From Lamprocystis purpurea DSM 4197 (GTDB lineage: Bacteria; Pseudomonadota; Gammaproteobacteria; Chromatiales; Chromatiaceae), in NCBI RefSeq assembly GCF_000379525.1, contig NZ_KB902509.1:1-64000 (forward strand): a DNA stretch of 64,000 nucleotides, written 5' to 3'. Below the pieces are notes generated by a model. That model was not told where the DNA came from and ran no database searches. It saw only the letters and a program-made list of their open reading frames with translations. The translations under genes and the position numbers were made by a program. This document shows positions 15,577 to 22,983 of this stretch, piece after piece (within the stretch, counting starts at the first letter, position 1; the number at the start of each line of letters is the position of its first letter).

Positions 15577-17493
15577 ATGAACTCACTCGCGCACATCTTC
15601 GGACCGGACGGGCTGCTGGCGCAGCGCCTGCCCGGCTTCACCCACCGGGCGCCCCAGCAGGCGATGGCCGAGACCATTGCCGCGGTCATGGAAGCGGGTG
15701 AGACACTGATCTGCGAGGCCGGCACCGGCACCGGCAAGACCTTCGCCTACCTGGTGCCGGCGCTCCAGTGCGGACGCAAAGTGCTGATCTCGACCGGCAC
15801 CCGCAACCTCCAGGATCAGCTCTTTCACCGCGATCTGCCGCAGGTGCGTGATGCCCTGGGGCTGCCGGTGCGAGCGGCGCTGCTCAAAGGGCGCGCCAAT
15901 TACCTCTGCCGCCACCGCCTCAAGCTCGCCGTCGATGATCCTACCCGGCGTGATGCGGATCTGCGCAGCCAGTTGCGTCAGGTGCAGGACTGGTCCAAGG
16001 CCACCCGCCGGGGCGACATCGCCGAACTCGCGCTCCCCGAGGACGCTGCGGTCTGGCCCGCGGTGACCTCCACCGGCGACAACTGTCTGGGTCAGACCTG
16101 TCCCGAATGGCAGGACTGTCACCTGGCGGCGGCCCGCCGCGAGGCGCAGGCCGCGGATCTGGTGGTGGTCAATCATCACCTGTTCTGCGCCGATCTCGCG
16201 CTCAAGGACGAGGGCTTCGGCGAGATCCTGCCGGGGGCGGATTGCTTCATCCTGGACGAGGCGCATCAGCTCCCCGAGATCGCCGCCGGCTTTTTCGGCG
16301 TGCTGGTCAGCGGGCGGCAACTGCTCGACCTGGTCCGCGATACCGACCTCGAATATCAGCGCGAGGCCGGTGATTGTCCGGAATTGCTCGAACTCACCGC
16401 GGGCCTGCGCCGGACCACGCAAGACCTGCGCCTGGCCCTGGGTGACGCCGACCGCCGCGGTCCCTGGCACGACCTGACCGCCGATGCGGAGACGGTGCGC
16501 GCACTGGAGTCGCTGGCGCGGCGTCTGCACGCGCTGGCCGCGGGGCTGAAGTCGCTCGCCGGGCGGGGCAAGGGGCTGGATGCCTGTCTGGGACGGGCCA
16601 CGGATCTCGCGACGCGGCTTGGCGTGCTGATGGCGGACCTGAACGACGAACAGGTACGCTGGTTCGAGGTGCAGGGCCGCGGCTTTCGCCTGCACCAGAC
16701 CCCCCTGGACGTCGCCGCGGTCTTTCGCCAGCAGATCGGCCGCCACCAGGCCGCTTGGATCTTCACCTCGGCAACCCTGGCGGTCGGCGACAGCTTTACG
16801 CATTTTTCCCGGCAACTGGGCATCGATCAGGCCCGTACCGCACGGTTGGAGAGCCCTTTCGACTATGCCAGTCAAGCGCTCTGGTTCGTGCCCCGCGGGC
16901 TGCCGGAGCCCTCCGATCCGGGCTACAACGCCGCGGTGCTCGAACTGGCCTGTGAACTGGTGGGGTACACCCGGGGCCGGGCCTTCCTGTTGTTCACCAG
17001 CCATCGGGCCTTGCGTGAGGTGGCCGACGGACTCGCCGGCCGCATCCCGTACCCGATCCTGGTCCAGGGCAGCGCCCCGCGCGGCGAACTCCTGCGGCGT
17101 TTCCGCGAGTTGGGCAACGCGGTCCTGCTCGGCACGGCGAGCTTCTGGGAAGGGGTGGACGTGCCTGGTCAGGCCCTGTCCTGCGTCATCATCGACCGCC
17201 TGCCCTTCGCCTCGCCCGGCGATCCGGTCCTGGCCGCGCGGATCGAGGCGCTGCGCCGCGGCGGCGGCAACCCCTTTGCGGAACATCAGCTCCCGCAGGC
17301 GGTCATCGCACTCAAGCAGGGCGCCGGGCGTTTGATCCGGGGCAGCAGTGATCGGGGCGTTCTGGTCGTGTGCGATCCGCGCCTCCTGCGCAAATCCTAC
17401 GGCCACACCTTTCTGGCCAGTCTGCCGCCGATGGCGCGCACGCGCGACATCGGCGAGGTCCGCGCCTTTTTCGCGGAGCCGCCGGTGCCTTGA
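15577..17493 (+). CDS. yoaA: YoaA/DinG-family ATP-dependent Fe-S helicase
   Basis: This 638-residue XPD-like superfamily 2 helicase has Walker A EAGTGTGKTFAYL, four candidate cluster cysteines (NYLCRHRL, then GDNCLGQTCPEWQDCHL), DEAH box ILDEAHQLPE, a TSATL motif, and C-terminal motifs GTASFWEGVDVPG and QGAGRLIRG. Length and motif spacing match E. coli YoaA, which unwinds 5'-to-3' and helps resolve stalled replication. A mobile 89-bp element sits two bases after its stop codon. It follows the PBP1B pair on the same strand but is probably functionally unrelated. Confidence 0.9.
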   Translation: MNSLAHIFGPDGLLAQRLPGFTHRAPQQAMAETIAAVMEAGETLICEAGTGTGKTFAYLVPALQCGRKVLISTGTRNLQDQLFHRDLPQVRDALGLPVRAALLKGRANYLCRHRLKLAVDDPTRRDADLRSQLRQVQDWSKATRRGDIAELALPEDAAVWPAVTSTGDNCLGQTCPEWQDCHLAAARREAQAADLVVVNHHLFCADLALKDEGFGEILPGADCFILDEAHQLPEIAAGFFGVLVSGRQLLDLVRDTDLEYQREAGDCPELLELTAGLRRTTQDLRLALGDADRRGPWHDLTADAETVRALESLARRLHALAAGLKSLAGRGKGLDACLGRATDLATRLGVLMADLNDEQVRWFEVQGRGFRLHQTPLDVAAVFRQQIGRHQAAWIFTSATLAVGDSFTHFSRQLGIDQARTARLESPFDYASQALWFVPRGLPEPSDPGYNAAVLELACELVGYTRGRAFLLFTSHRALREVADGLAGRIPYPILVQGSAPRGELLRRFRELGNAVLLGTASFWEGVDVPGQALSCVIIDRLPFASPGDPVLAARIEALRRGGGNPFAEHQLPQAVIALKQGAGRLIRGSSDRGVLVVCDPRLLRKSYGHTFLASLPPMARTRDIGEVRAFFAEPPVP

Positions 17494-17495
17494 TA

Positions 17496-17584
17496 TACCG
17501 TTCGCACCTGATATCCAGAAAGACTTTCGTATAGGGGCGGGTTTGAAACCCGCCCCTACCTCCGGTAATCACGTCCGAAGGCTA
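17496..17584. mobile_element. 89-bp TA-flanked MITE-like element, copy A
   Basis: The ends are TACCGTTCG and CGAAGGCTA, flanked on both sides by TA. The core is the palindrome GTAGGGGCGG/CCGCCCCTAC around TTTGAAA, with one mismatch in the left arm. It lies immediately after the yoaA stop codon and shares its right TA with a second copy. Size is identical to the copies at 26979 and 50551. Confidence 0.88.
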
Positions 17585-17586
17585 TA

Positions 17587-17675
17587 TACCGTTCGCACCT
17601 GATATCCAGAAAGACTTTCGTGTAGGGGCGGGTTTGAAACCCGCCCCTACCTCCGGTAATCACGTCCGCAGGCTA
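17587..17675. mobile_element. 89-bp TA-flanked MITE-like element, copy B
   Basis: A tandem copy in the same orientation, separated from copy A only by a TA dinucleotide and again followed by TA. It differs from copy A at a few positions. The tandem arrangement is what insertion of one element into the flanking TA of another would give. Confidence 0.88.
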
Positions 17676-17683
17676 TATCCCCC

Positions 17684-17777
17684 GTGGGAGCGGCGTCCCG
17701 CCGCGATGCGGTGCCGCGGTGACCTCGAACGCTACTGCAGCGCGCGAGGCCCCGTCGCGGCGGGACGCCGCTCCCAC
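17684..17777. repeat. Large inverted repeat
   Basis: The arms GTGGGAGCGGCGTCCCGCC and GGCGGGACGCCGCTCCCAC flank about 50 bp, giving a strong cruciform or hairpin. It fills the rest of the gap between yoaA and the convergent coq7 gene and may help terminate both, though no clear T-tract is present. Confidence 0.8.
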
Positions 17778-17825
17778 AGGGTCGGTGCGCGACTTTCATT
17801 GTATGACTTAATTTCCGACGCGCCA

Positions 17826-18470
17826 CTACACCCAATACACCGTACGGGTCATCAGCCGCGAGGTCAGACGCATGGCGGCCCGGATCGGCCCCGGCAGTTC
17901 GGCCCCGCCCGCCGCCTTGGCGACCTGGGCGTGGTGAATCTCGTCCGCTTTCATCTGCTCCAGGATCGCGCGCGTACGCTCATCGTAGTCCGGGACCTGG
18001 TCCAGGTGTTCATCCAGATGGTCTTCCACCTGGCGCTCGGTCTCGACGACGAATCCCAGACTCCAGCGATCCCCGGCGAGCCCCGCCGCCGCGCCGATGG
18101 CGAATGAACCGGCGTAGAAGAGCGGGTTCAGCAGGCTCTTGCGATCCCCGAGGTCAGTGAGTCGCGACGCGCACCAGTCCAGGTGGTCGTTCTCCTCCTG
18201 GGCCGAGCGTTCCATCCGCTTGCGCGTCTCGGGCAGCCGCGCGGTCAGCGCCTGTCCCTGATACAGCGCCTGGGCGCAAACTTCGCCGGTGTGGTTGATG
18301 CGCATCAGTCGTGCCACATGCCGGCGCTCGTGCTCGCCGAGATCCGCGTCCTCGAAGGGCGCTGCCGGATTCGGTCGCTCAGTGGTCCGCGGTTGGCCGA
18401 AGAGTGTGCGCAGGGCATTGTCGGCGCTCAGGATCAGGCGGTCGATCGGGGTGTAGTCGCGGGTCGTCAT
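17826..18470 (-). CDS. coq7: 3-demethoxyubiquinol 3-hydroxylase (Coq7 family)
   Basis: This 214-residue ferritin-like di-iron monooxygenase hydroxylates the ubiquinone precursor ring. Iron ligands are in two E-x2-H pairs: [15 protein letters not shown] with EENDHLDWC in the first half, and [13 protein letters not shown] with [12 protein letters not shown] in the second. The start [13 protein letters not shown] was chosen over a longer in-frame start that overlaps the upstream gene. It lies 5 bp downstream of a GlcF-like gene on the same strand, so the two are probably co-transcribed. Confidence 0.92.
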   Translation of the reverse strand: MTTRDYTPIDRLILSADNALRTLFGQPRTTERPNPAAPFEDADLGEHERRHVARLMRINHTGEVCAQALYQGQALTARLPETRKRMERSAQEENDHLDWCASRLTDLGDRKSLLNPLFYAGSFAIGAAAGLAGDRWSLGFVVETERQVEDHLDEHLDQVPDYDERTRAILEQMKADEIHHAQVAKAAGGAELPGPIRAAMRLTSRLMTRTVYWV

Positions 18471-18474
18471 AAGA

Positions 18475-19725
18475 TCATCCGGGATTGATGCTGTGAACTG
18501 ATGTACAAGTTTGGGCGGTCTGGGTGTCGGGTTCAATAGGCATCAGTTGCCGCGCCAACAGCTCGACCGGATGGCAGACCTCGATCGCCAGCCCGGCCTC
18601 CTGCATACCGGCGATCAGGTGCAGGGCGCAGCCGGGGTTGGTGGTGACGATCAGGTCCGCTCCCGCCGCGGCGCTCGCCGCCACCTTGTCGGCGAGCAGT
18701 GCCGCGGCCATTGCCGGCTGCTGGATCAGGTAGGTGCCGGCGGCACCGCAGCAGGTCTGGTTGTTCGGGAGCGGCTGAACCTCGAGCTCCGGAATACGCT
18801 GCAACAGCCGATAGACCGCGGCGTTACCCCCGAGCAGGTAGCGATGGGAGCAGGGTTCGTGGACCAGGACCCGCCGCCGCAGCGGCTGGAACGCCAGGGT
18901 CTCCAGCGCCGGCAGCGGCGCGAGCCAGTCGCAGAGTTCCCGCGTGTCGCCGGTGCCCGCCGCCTCCCGCAACTCGGCGACGCAGGCGCTCGCCAGTCCC
19001 ACCAGCGGCGGGTCCTCCGGATGTCGGGCACAGGCGTCGCGTCGGCGGTCCGCAGCCGCCGGCAGGCCGTTGTGGCGGTGGATGGCGCCGCAGCAGGCGG
19101 GGGTGGTCGGGATGCGCACCGCAAGATCGAGCCGGTGCAGCAGGGCGCGGGTGGCGGCGATGGCGCGTCCCTGGGCCAGCCCGCCCATGCAGCCGACGAA
19201 GATCTGAAGCTCCGCCGCACCGCGGTCGCCCGCGGTCACCGGTGCGGTCGCCGCCGGAATGGCCCGCGCCAGCCGGTGCAGCGGCCGCAGCGCGGGCCAG
19301 TCGGCCAGCCCGGTCCGTTCGACCAGCCGCGCCAACCCGAGCTGCCGGTAGAACCGGGTCACCCGCGCCAGGCGCTCGGTCAGGCGCGATTGCGTCAGCA
19401 GCCCCAGCCAGAGCCGCAGCCACCCCCGGCGCAGCGGCGAGCCGGCGGCGGCGCGCGCCGCCTTGGCCCCGTCGGCCAGCCGGCCATACTCCACCAAAGA
19501 CGGGCAGGCCGACTCGCAGGCGCGGCAGCCCAGGCAGCCATCCAAATGGCCGTTCAGGGTTGGGCTCAGGGCGAGCGCCCCGCCGGCCCAGCCCTGGATC
19601 AGCGAAATGCGCCCGCGGGGCGAGTCCGCCTCGTTACCGAGCTTGGCGAAGGTCGGGCAGACGGGCAGGCACTGACCGCACTTCACGCACTGATCGGCGA
19701 GGCCAAGAAGTTGGTCTGGAGTCAC
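18475..19725 (-). CDS. glcF: GlcF-like iron-sulfur oxidoreductase subunit
   Basis: From a GTG start ([16 protein letters not shown]) the protein has 416 residues; a TTG at 19776 would add 17 less likely residues. Two 4Fe-4S motifs, [12 protein letters not shown] and [12 protein letters not shown], are followed by two cysteine-rich CCG-type domains ([23 protein letters not shown]). This is the layout of the glycolate oxidase Fe-S subunit and heterodisulfide-reductase-like electron-transfer proteins. The flavin subunits GlcD/GlcE are not beside it, so the electron donor is uncertain. The next gene, 5 bp downstream, is coq7. A quinone-linked role is plausible. Confidence 0.8.
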   Translation of the reverse strand: MTPDQLLGLADQCVKCGQCLPVCPTFAKLGNEADSPRGRISLIQGWAGGALALSPTLNGHLDGCLGCRACESACPSLVEYGRLADGAKAARAAAGSPLRRGWLRLWLGLLTQSRLTERLARVTRFYRQLGLARLVERTGLADWPALRPLHRLARAIPAATAPVTAGDRGAAELQIFVGCMGGLAQGRAIAATRALLHRLDLAVRIPTTPACCGAIHRHNGLPAAADRRRDACARHPEDPPLVGLASACVAELREAAGTGDTRELCDWLAPLPALETLAFQPLRRRVLVHEPCSHRYLLGGNAAVYRLLQRIPELEVQPLPNNQTCCGAAGTYLIQQPAMAAALLADKVAASAAAGADLIVTTNPGCALHLIAGMQEAGLAIEVCHPVELLARQLMPIEPDTQTAQTCTSVHSINPG

Positions 19726-19857
19726 ATCGAGTCCAATGGCAGGTCTGACGCTTGCAGAGCAGAGGATGAGGATCAACAGACATGGTAACCTTCCCGCGCG
19801 TCCGTTGCTGCATGAAGGACGCGCTCCGAACCGTCGTATTCAGAGGGGAGGTCCGCC

Positions 19858-20172
19858 ATGTCCTACTACCGGCATCATGTTTTTGTTTGCACCAACCAGC
19901 GCGAGGACGGGCGTCAGTGCTGCGCCGAGTGCGGCTCACCGGCGCTGCGCGATCACTTGAAGCGCCGCACCAAGGAACTCGACATCACCGGGCCGGGCGG
20001 CGTGCGTATCAACATCGCCGGCTGTCTCGACCGCTGCGCCGAGGGGCCGGTGCTGGTCGTCTACCCGGAGGCCGTCTGGTACACCTATGTGGATCAGGAC
20101 GATCTGGAAGAGATCCTGACCGAGCATCTGGTCAATGGGCGCATCGTCGAGCGGCTGCGGCTGCCTGGCTGA
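19858..20172 (+). CDS. Thioredoxin-like [2Fe-2S] ferredoxin
   Basis: This 104-residue protein has Cys residues in VFVCTNQREDGRQCC and AGCLDRCAEGPVLVVYPE, the spacing of thioredoxin-fold 2Fe-2S ferredoxins and NuoE-like proteins. It is cytosolic with no signal peptide and is preceded by GGGAGGT. It carries electrons between unknown partners. The gene is divergent from the GlcF-like gene, so their promoters share about 130 bp. Confidence 0.87.
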   Translation: MSYYRHHVFVCTNQREDGRQCCAECGSPALRDHLKRRTKELDITGPGGVRINIAGCLDRCAEGPVLVVYPEAVWYTYVDQDDLEEILTEHLVNGRIVERLRLPG

Positions 20173-20184
20173 AGCCGCGCCCTG

Positions 20185-20392
20185 ACAGCAATTCCAGATT
20201 TGGGCGGCATCGCGCGGCCCCTGGTGGATGCGGCGCGCGCGACCGACGTGCCGGGTTCCTGACATCGAACAGCGCGCCTTATCCACCCTACAGCCGAGCC
20301 GGTTTTGTAGGGTGGATAAGCGCAGCGCATCCACCATCAGCCTTGCGGCCGGCACGCTGTTGGTGGCGGCCACCCAAATTCGGAACTGCTGT
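20185..20392. repeat. 208-bp inverted-ended repeat containing the 115-bp core, copy 2
   Basis: The outer ends ACAGCAATTCCAGATTTGGG and CCCAAATTCGGAACTGCTGT are imperfect inverted repeats. The 115-bp core lies at 20222-20336. This is the most complete copy; copies near 9.7 and 58.2 kb keep the core and parts of the outer arms. It occupies the gap between the ferredoxin gene and rplM. Confidence 0.87.
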
Positions 20393-20538
20393 CGCCAAGA
20401 ATCAGGGGTTGCGCACCCCCGTTCAGTCCCGTATAGTTGGCGGTCTTTCACGCTTCGGCTCAAAGAATTCACGCCTGCGATGACTGCCGGGATTAACGCC
20501 GGGTTGTCGCGGGAGCGCGGTACGGGGAATATCGGATC
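20393..20538 (+). promoter_or_regulatory. Promoter/leader region of rplM-rpsI
   Basis: About 146 bp upstream of rplM includes TATAGT as a possible -10 near 20430 and short inverted stretches such as GGGATTAACGCCGGG before the start. In many gammaproteobacteria the L13 leader folds into a structured autoregulatory RNA. A match here is only suspected, since no fold was computed. Confidence 0.3.
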
Positions 20539-20976
20539 ATGATGACGACTGTGAGCACCAAACCGGCGGAGGTACGCCGCGCCTGGTACCTGGTGGACGC
20601 CGAGGGCAAGACGCTTGGCCGTCTGGCCAGCGAAGTGGCATTGCGGCTGCGCGGCAAGCACAAGCCTCAGTACACGCCCCATGTGGATACCGGTGACTTC
20701 ATCGTCATCGTCAATGCCGGTAAGGTTCGCGTCACGGGCAACAAGCTCGAAGACAAGATGTACTACCGCCATACCGGCTACGTAGGTCATCTCAAGTCGA
20801 CCAATCTGGGCACGATGCTGGAGCAGGCGCCCGAGCGTGCCATCCAGATCGCCGTCAAGGGCATGTTGCCCCGCGGCCCGCTGGGCCGTGCCATGTTCCG
20901 GAAATTGCGCGTCTACGCCGGGGCCGAACACGATCACCAGGCCCAACAGCCGCAGATCCTTGAACTCGATTGCTAG
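20539..20976 (+). CDS. rplM: 50S ribosomal protein L13
   Basis: This 145-residue protein is recognisable throughout: [38 protein letters not shown] and [17 protein letters not shown] are diagnostic L13 blocks. Two adjacent ATG codons (20539, 20542) are possible starts. It is a core component of the large subunit and one of the first proteins to bind 23S rRNA. It is followed after 27 bp by rpsI, the standard bacterial L13-S9 operon. Confidence 0.97.
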   Translation: MMTTVSTKPAEVRRAWYLVDAEGKTLGRLASEVALRLRGKHKPQYTPHVDTGDFIVIVNAGKVRVTGNKLEDKMYYRHTGYVGHLKSTNLGTMLEQAPERAIQIAVKGMLPRGPLGRAMFRKLRVYAGAEHDHQAQQPQILELDC

Positions 20977-21003
20977 CTATCACAAAGGTTTAGGAACAGG
21001 ACC

Positions 21004-21393
21004 ATGTCGGAGACTCAATACGCCACCGGACGCCGCAAGACTTCTGCAGCGCGGGTATTCCTGACCACGGGTTCGGGCCAGATCTCGGTCAACGGCCGCC
21101 CGCTCGACCAATTCTTCGGTCGCGAGACCGCTCGGATGGTCGTGCGTCAGCCCCTGGATGCCGCTGGTCTGCTCGAACGCGTGGACGTCAACGCCACGGT
21201 CGTCGGCGGCGGCAACACCGGACAAGCCGGCGCCATCCGGCACGGCATTGCCCGCGCCTTGGTGCTCTATAACGAAGAACTGCGTTCTCCCATGCGCCGC
21301 GCCGGGTTCCTGACCCGCGATGCCCGTGAAGTCGAGCGTAAGAAAGTCGGTCTGCACAAGGCGCGCAAGCGTCCGCAATACTCCAAGCGCTAA
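21004..21393 (+). CDS. rpsI: 30S ribosomal protein S9
   Basis: This 129-residue protein begins with the [14 protein letters not shown] block. It contains [18 protein letters not shown] and the conserved basic C-terminus [18 protein letters not shown], which reaches the P-site tRNA. It has the AGGAAC ribosome-binding site and sits directly downstream of rplM. Confidence 0.97.
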   Translation: MSETQYATGRRKTSAARVFLTTGSGQISVNGRPLDQFFGRETARMVVRQPLDAAGLLERVDVNATVVGGGNTGQAGAIRHGIARALVLYNEELRSPMRRAGFLTRDAREVERKKVGLHKARKRPQYSKR

Positions 21394-21441
21394 CCCGCTT
21401 GGGCGGCGTGTGACGGGGTCGAGCGGCCCCGGTCACGCGTC

Positions 21442-21463
21442 ACCGGTTACTGGCCGGTTTTTT
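21442..21463 (+). terminator. Putative terminator of rplM-rpsI
   Basis: ACCGG and CCGGT form a short stem around TTACTGG, followed immediately by six T residues. It lies 48 bp past the rpsI stop and just before the tRNA-Gln gene. The stem is short, so efficiency is uncertain. Confidence 0.45.
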
Positions 21464-21465
21464 AT

Positions 21466-21539
21466 TGGGGGATCGTCCAGCGGCAGGACTACGGACTCTG
21501 ACTCCGTCAACCTAGGTTCGAATCCTAGTCCCCCAGCCA
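21466..21539 (+). tRNA. tRNA-Gln(CTG)
   Basis: A 74-nt cloverleaf includes an encoded CCA. The acceptor arms are TGGGGGA and TCCCCCA. The anticodon stem ACGGA/TCCGT encloses loop CTCTGAC with anticodon CTG. The T arm is CTAGG-TTCGAAT-CCTAG. The last 15 bases plus 5 downstream bases are repeated exactly at 27431-27450, suggesting use as an attachment or duplication point. Confidence 0.95.
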
Positions 21540-21550
21540 AAATAATGACA

Positions 21551-21579
21551 AGGGCTTAGCCGCGAGGCTGAGCCCTTTT
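21551..21579 (+). terminator. Intrinsic terminator after tRNA-Gln
   Basis: GGGCTTAGCC and GGCTGAGCCC pair around GCGA, followed by TTTT. A diverged second copy follows the duplicated tRNA end near 27457-27485. Confidence 0.8.
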
Positions 21580-21613
21580 CGTTTGGGCTGCGGGCGAATG
21601 CCGATGCGTAAAA

Positions 21614-21808
21614 TCCAACCCGTAGGAGCCCGCTTGCGGGCGACGGGTGGGGCACAATGACGCATCCAACCCGTAGGAGCCCGCTTGCGGGCGATGGGCG
21701 GGGGCACGATGACGCATCCAACCCGTAGGAGCCCGCTTGCGGGCGACGGGTGGGGCACAATGACGCGATTCCGGCAGGTCACGTCGCCCGCAAGCGGGCT
21801 CCTACGGA
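21614..21808. repeat. Tandem 51/52-bp REP-like units with an inverted fourth copy
   Basis: Three direct units start at 21614, 21665 and 21717. Each carries CCGTAGGAGCCCGCTTGCGG followed by GCGA and a GGGTGGGGCAC-type tail. A fourth core lies inverted at 21785-21807. Each core is a GCCCGCTTGCGGGC palindrome. The array separates the tRNA from the GNAT relic and fills about 260 bp without a gene. Confidence 0.88.
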
Positions 21809-21877
21809 GCTTGATTCTTGATAGCGTCTTATTCGGAAATCGCCTAAAGTCCGACAGGCTGCTAGCCCCGATCAGTA

Positions 21878-22134
21878 CCGGTGAGCAACGCATCGCGGCT
21901 TACTACACCCTGGCATCCGCCGGCCTGCTGCTGGCCGACCTTCCGCCCGCCATCGCAAAGAAGCTGCCGCGATACCCCAGCGTGCCGGCCGTGCGCATGG
22001 GCCGTTTGGCGGTGGATCGGGGTTTCAAGGGGCAGGGTCTTGGCAGTGCGCTGCTCGGGGACGCGCTTGAGCGCGCTGCCCGCTCGGAAATTGCGGCCTA
22101 TGCCTTGGTCGTCGAGGCGAAGGATGAGATTTGA
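21878..22134 (+). pseudogene. GNAT acetyltransferase fragment (TacT-like toxin relic)
   Basis: The frame reads QRIAAYYTLASAGLLLADLP, then RMGRLAVDRGFKGQGLGSAL, with the acetyl-CoA-binding R/Q-GxG/A loop as GFKGQGLGS, and ends at VVEAKDEI. The first about 45 residues of the family are missing, replaced by the REP array. The C-terminal substrate-binding end is also missing. Such proteins act as tRNA-acetylating toxins when paired with an RHH antitoxin, but no partner remains here. Confidence 0.75.
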
Positions 22135-22135
22135 C

Positions 22136-22614
22136 AAGGGCGCCCGCAGGGGATTACAACCATGCATATTCACAACGCCAGTTACCGAATTGCATGGATT
22201 ACATCCCCCGTCTCGTCGAGCACGCCCTCAAACCTGCTGCATAGCCTGCTCGATATCGAGTGCTTCGATGCCCTGTTGGCCCACTCGGTGGCCGGTGAAT
22301 CCTGGGAAGGCTTGGCGATCGAGCAGTTGATCGCGGCCATGCCGCGCTGGCGGCCGGCGTTTTTGCGCACCGGCAATGGTGCGGAGGCGGACTTGGTGAT
22401 GGAGCGCGGGCAACGGCGGCTGCTTTTTGAGATCAAGCTCTCCAAGGCACCCCAGCCGTCACGCGGATTCTACGAATTGATCGACGATCTGCACCCGGAA
22501 TCCGCGACCGTGATTGCGCCGGTCGATGGCCCGTACGAGCAGCGGCGCGGCGTCTGGGCCATGGGATTGAACGACGCGCTGGCGCGCTGGGGCGATGGCG
22601 CCGCGAGCGGCTGA
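22136..22614 (+). pseudogene. DUF4143 ATPase, internally deleted copy 1
   Basis: The upstream block 22136-22193 and the first residues (MDYIPRLVEHALK from ATG 22194) match copy 2 at 26160-26260. The next bases jump directly into the C-terminal third (LLDIECFDALLAHSVAG) in a different frame. The ATPase core is therefore deleted. The remainder is open to 22614 and ends GVWAMGLNDALARWG. The C-terminal part keeps EADLVMERGQRRLLFEIKLS, the PD-(D/E)XK-like stretch of the family. It should not yield an active ATPase. Confidence 0.8.
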
Positions 22615-22983
22615 GCTCACGGGTGGAGCGCGACGCGGTTTCGCCTGGCTTGGCTACAAGGTTAAGGTGATTTTCGGAACACCGGATACCTCGTGTGGAT
22701 GGCTCCCCAATTGTGCGCATAGTTGGTGAATAACGCGGAGTGGCACCGTCGAGGGCGGTGAAGTTCAGTCGTTCGGGCGATCAATGCCCTGGGGGTTTGG
22801 CGCGCCGTTCGAGACGATCGGCCAGCGCGGGGCATCCAGACCGAGCACCGCCCGCGAGACTGCGCGCGGTCGACGGGAACGCCGTCATTCGGAGGCCAAG
22901 GTCGGGACATCTGTCAGGGACCGGGCCGGCCGGTAGAGAACCGGGTCAGTCGGGGCGTTCGGCCCCATGGAGCCGACAGCGAC
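22615..22983. other. 369-bp stretch without a recognisable gene
   Basis: No homologous reading frame or named repeat was recognised. Short open frames on both strands are Arg/Pro-rich and look like GC-driven noise. Confidence 0.5.

Noticed and set aside
14367-15701. Arg/Pro-rich long frames overlapping the LpoP-like gene on both strands
   Set aside because: They arise from the repetitive GC-rich codons of the lipoprotein. The lipobox and TPR support only the 14312 frame.
15583-17406. 607-codon open frame antisense to yoaA
   Set aside because: A shadow of a well-supported helicase gene.
17496-17777. Possible CRISPR array because of repeated palindromes
   Set aside because: Only two tandem units of 89 bp with no variable spacers, each flanked by TA. 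No cas genes are in the window.
20393-20538. L13 leader RNA as a firm call
   Set aside because: No secondary structure could be computed; kept only as a low-confidence regulatory region.
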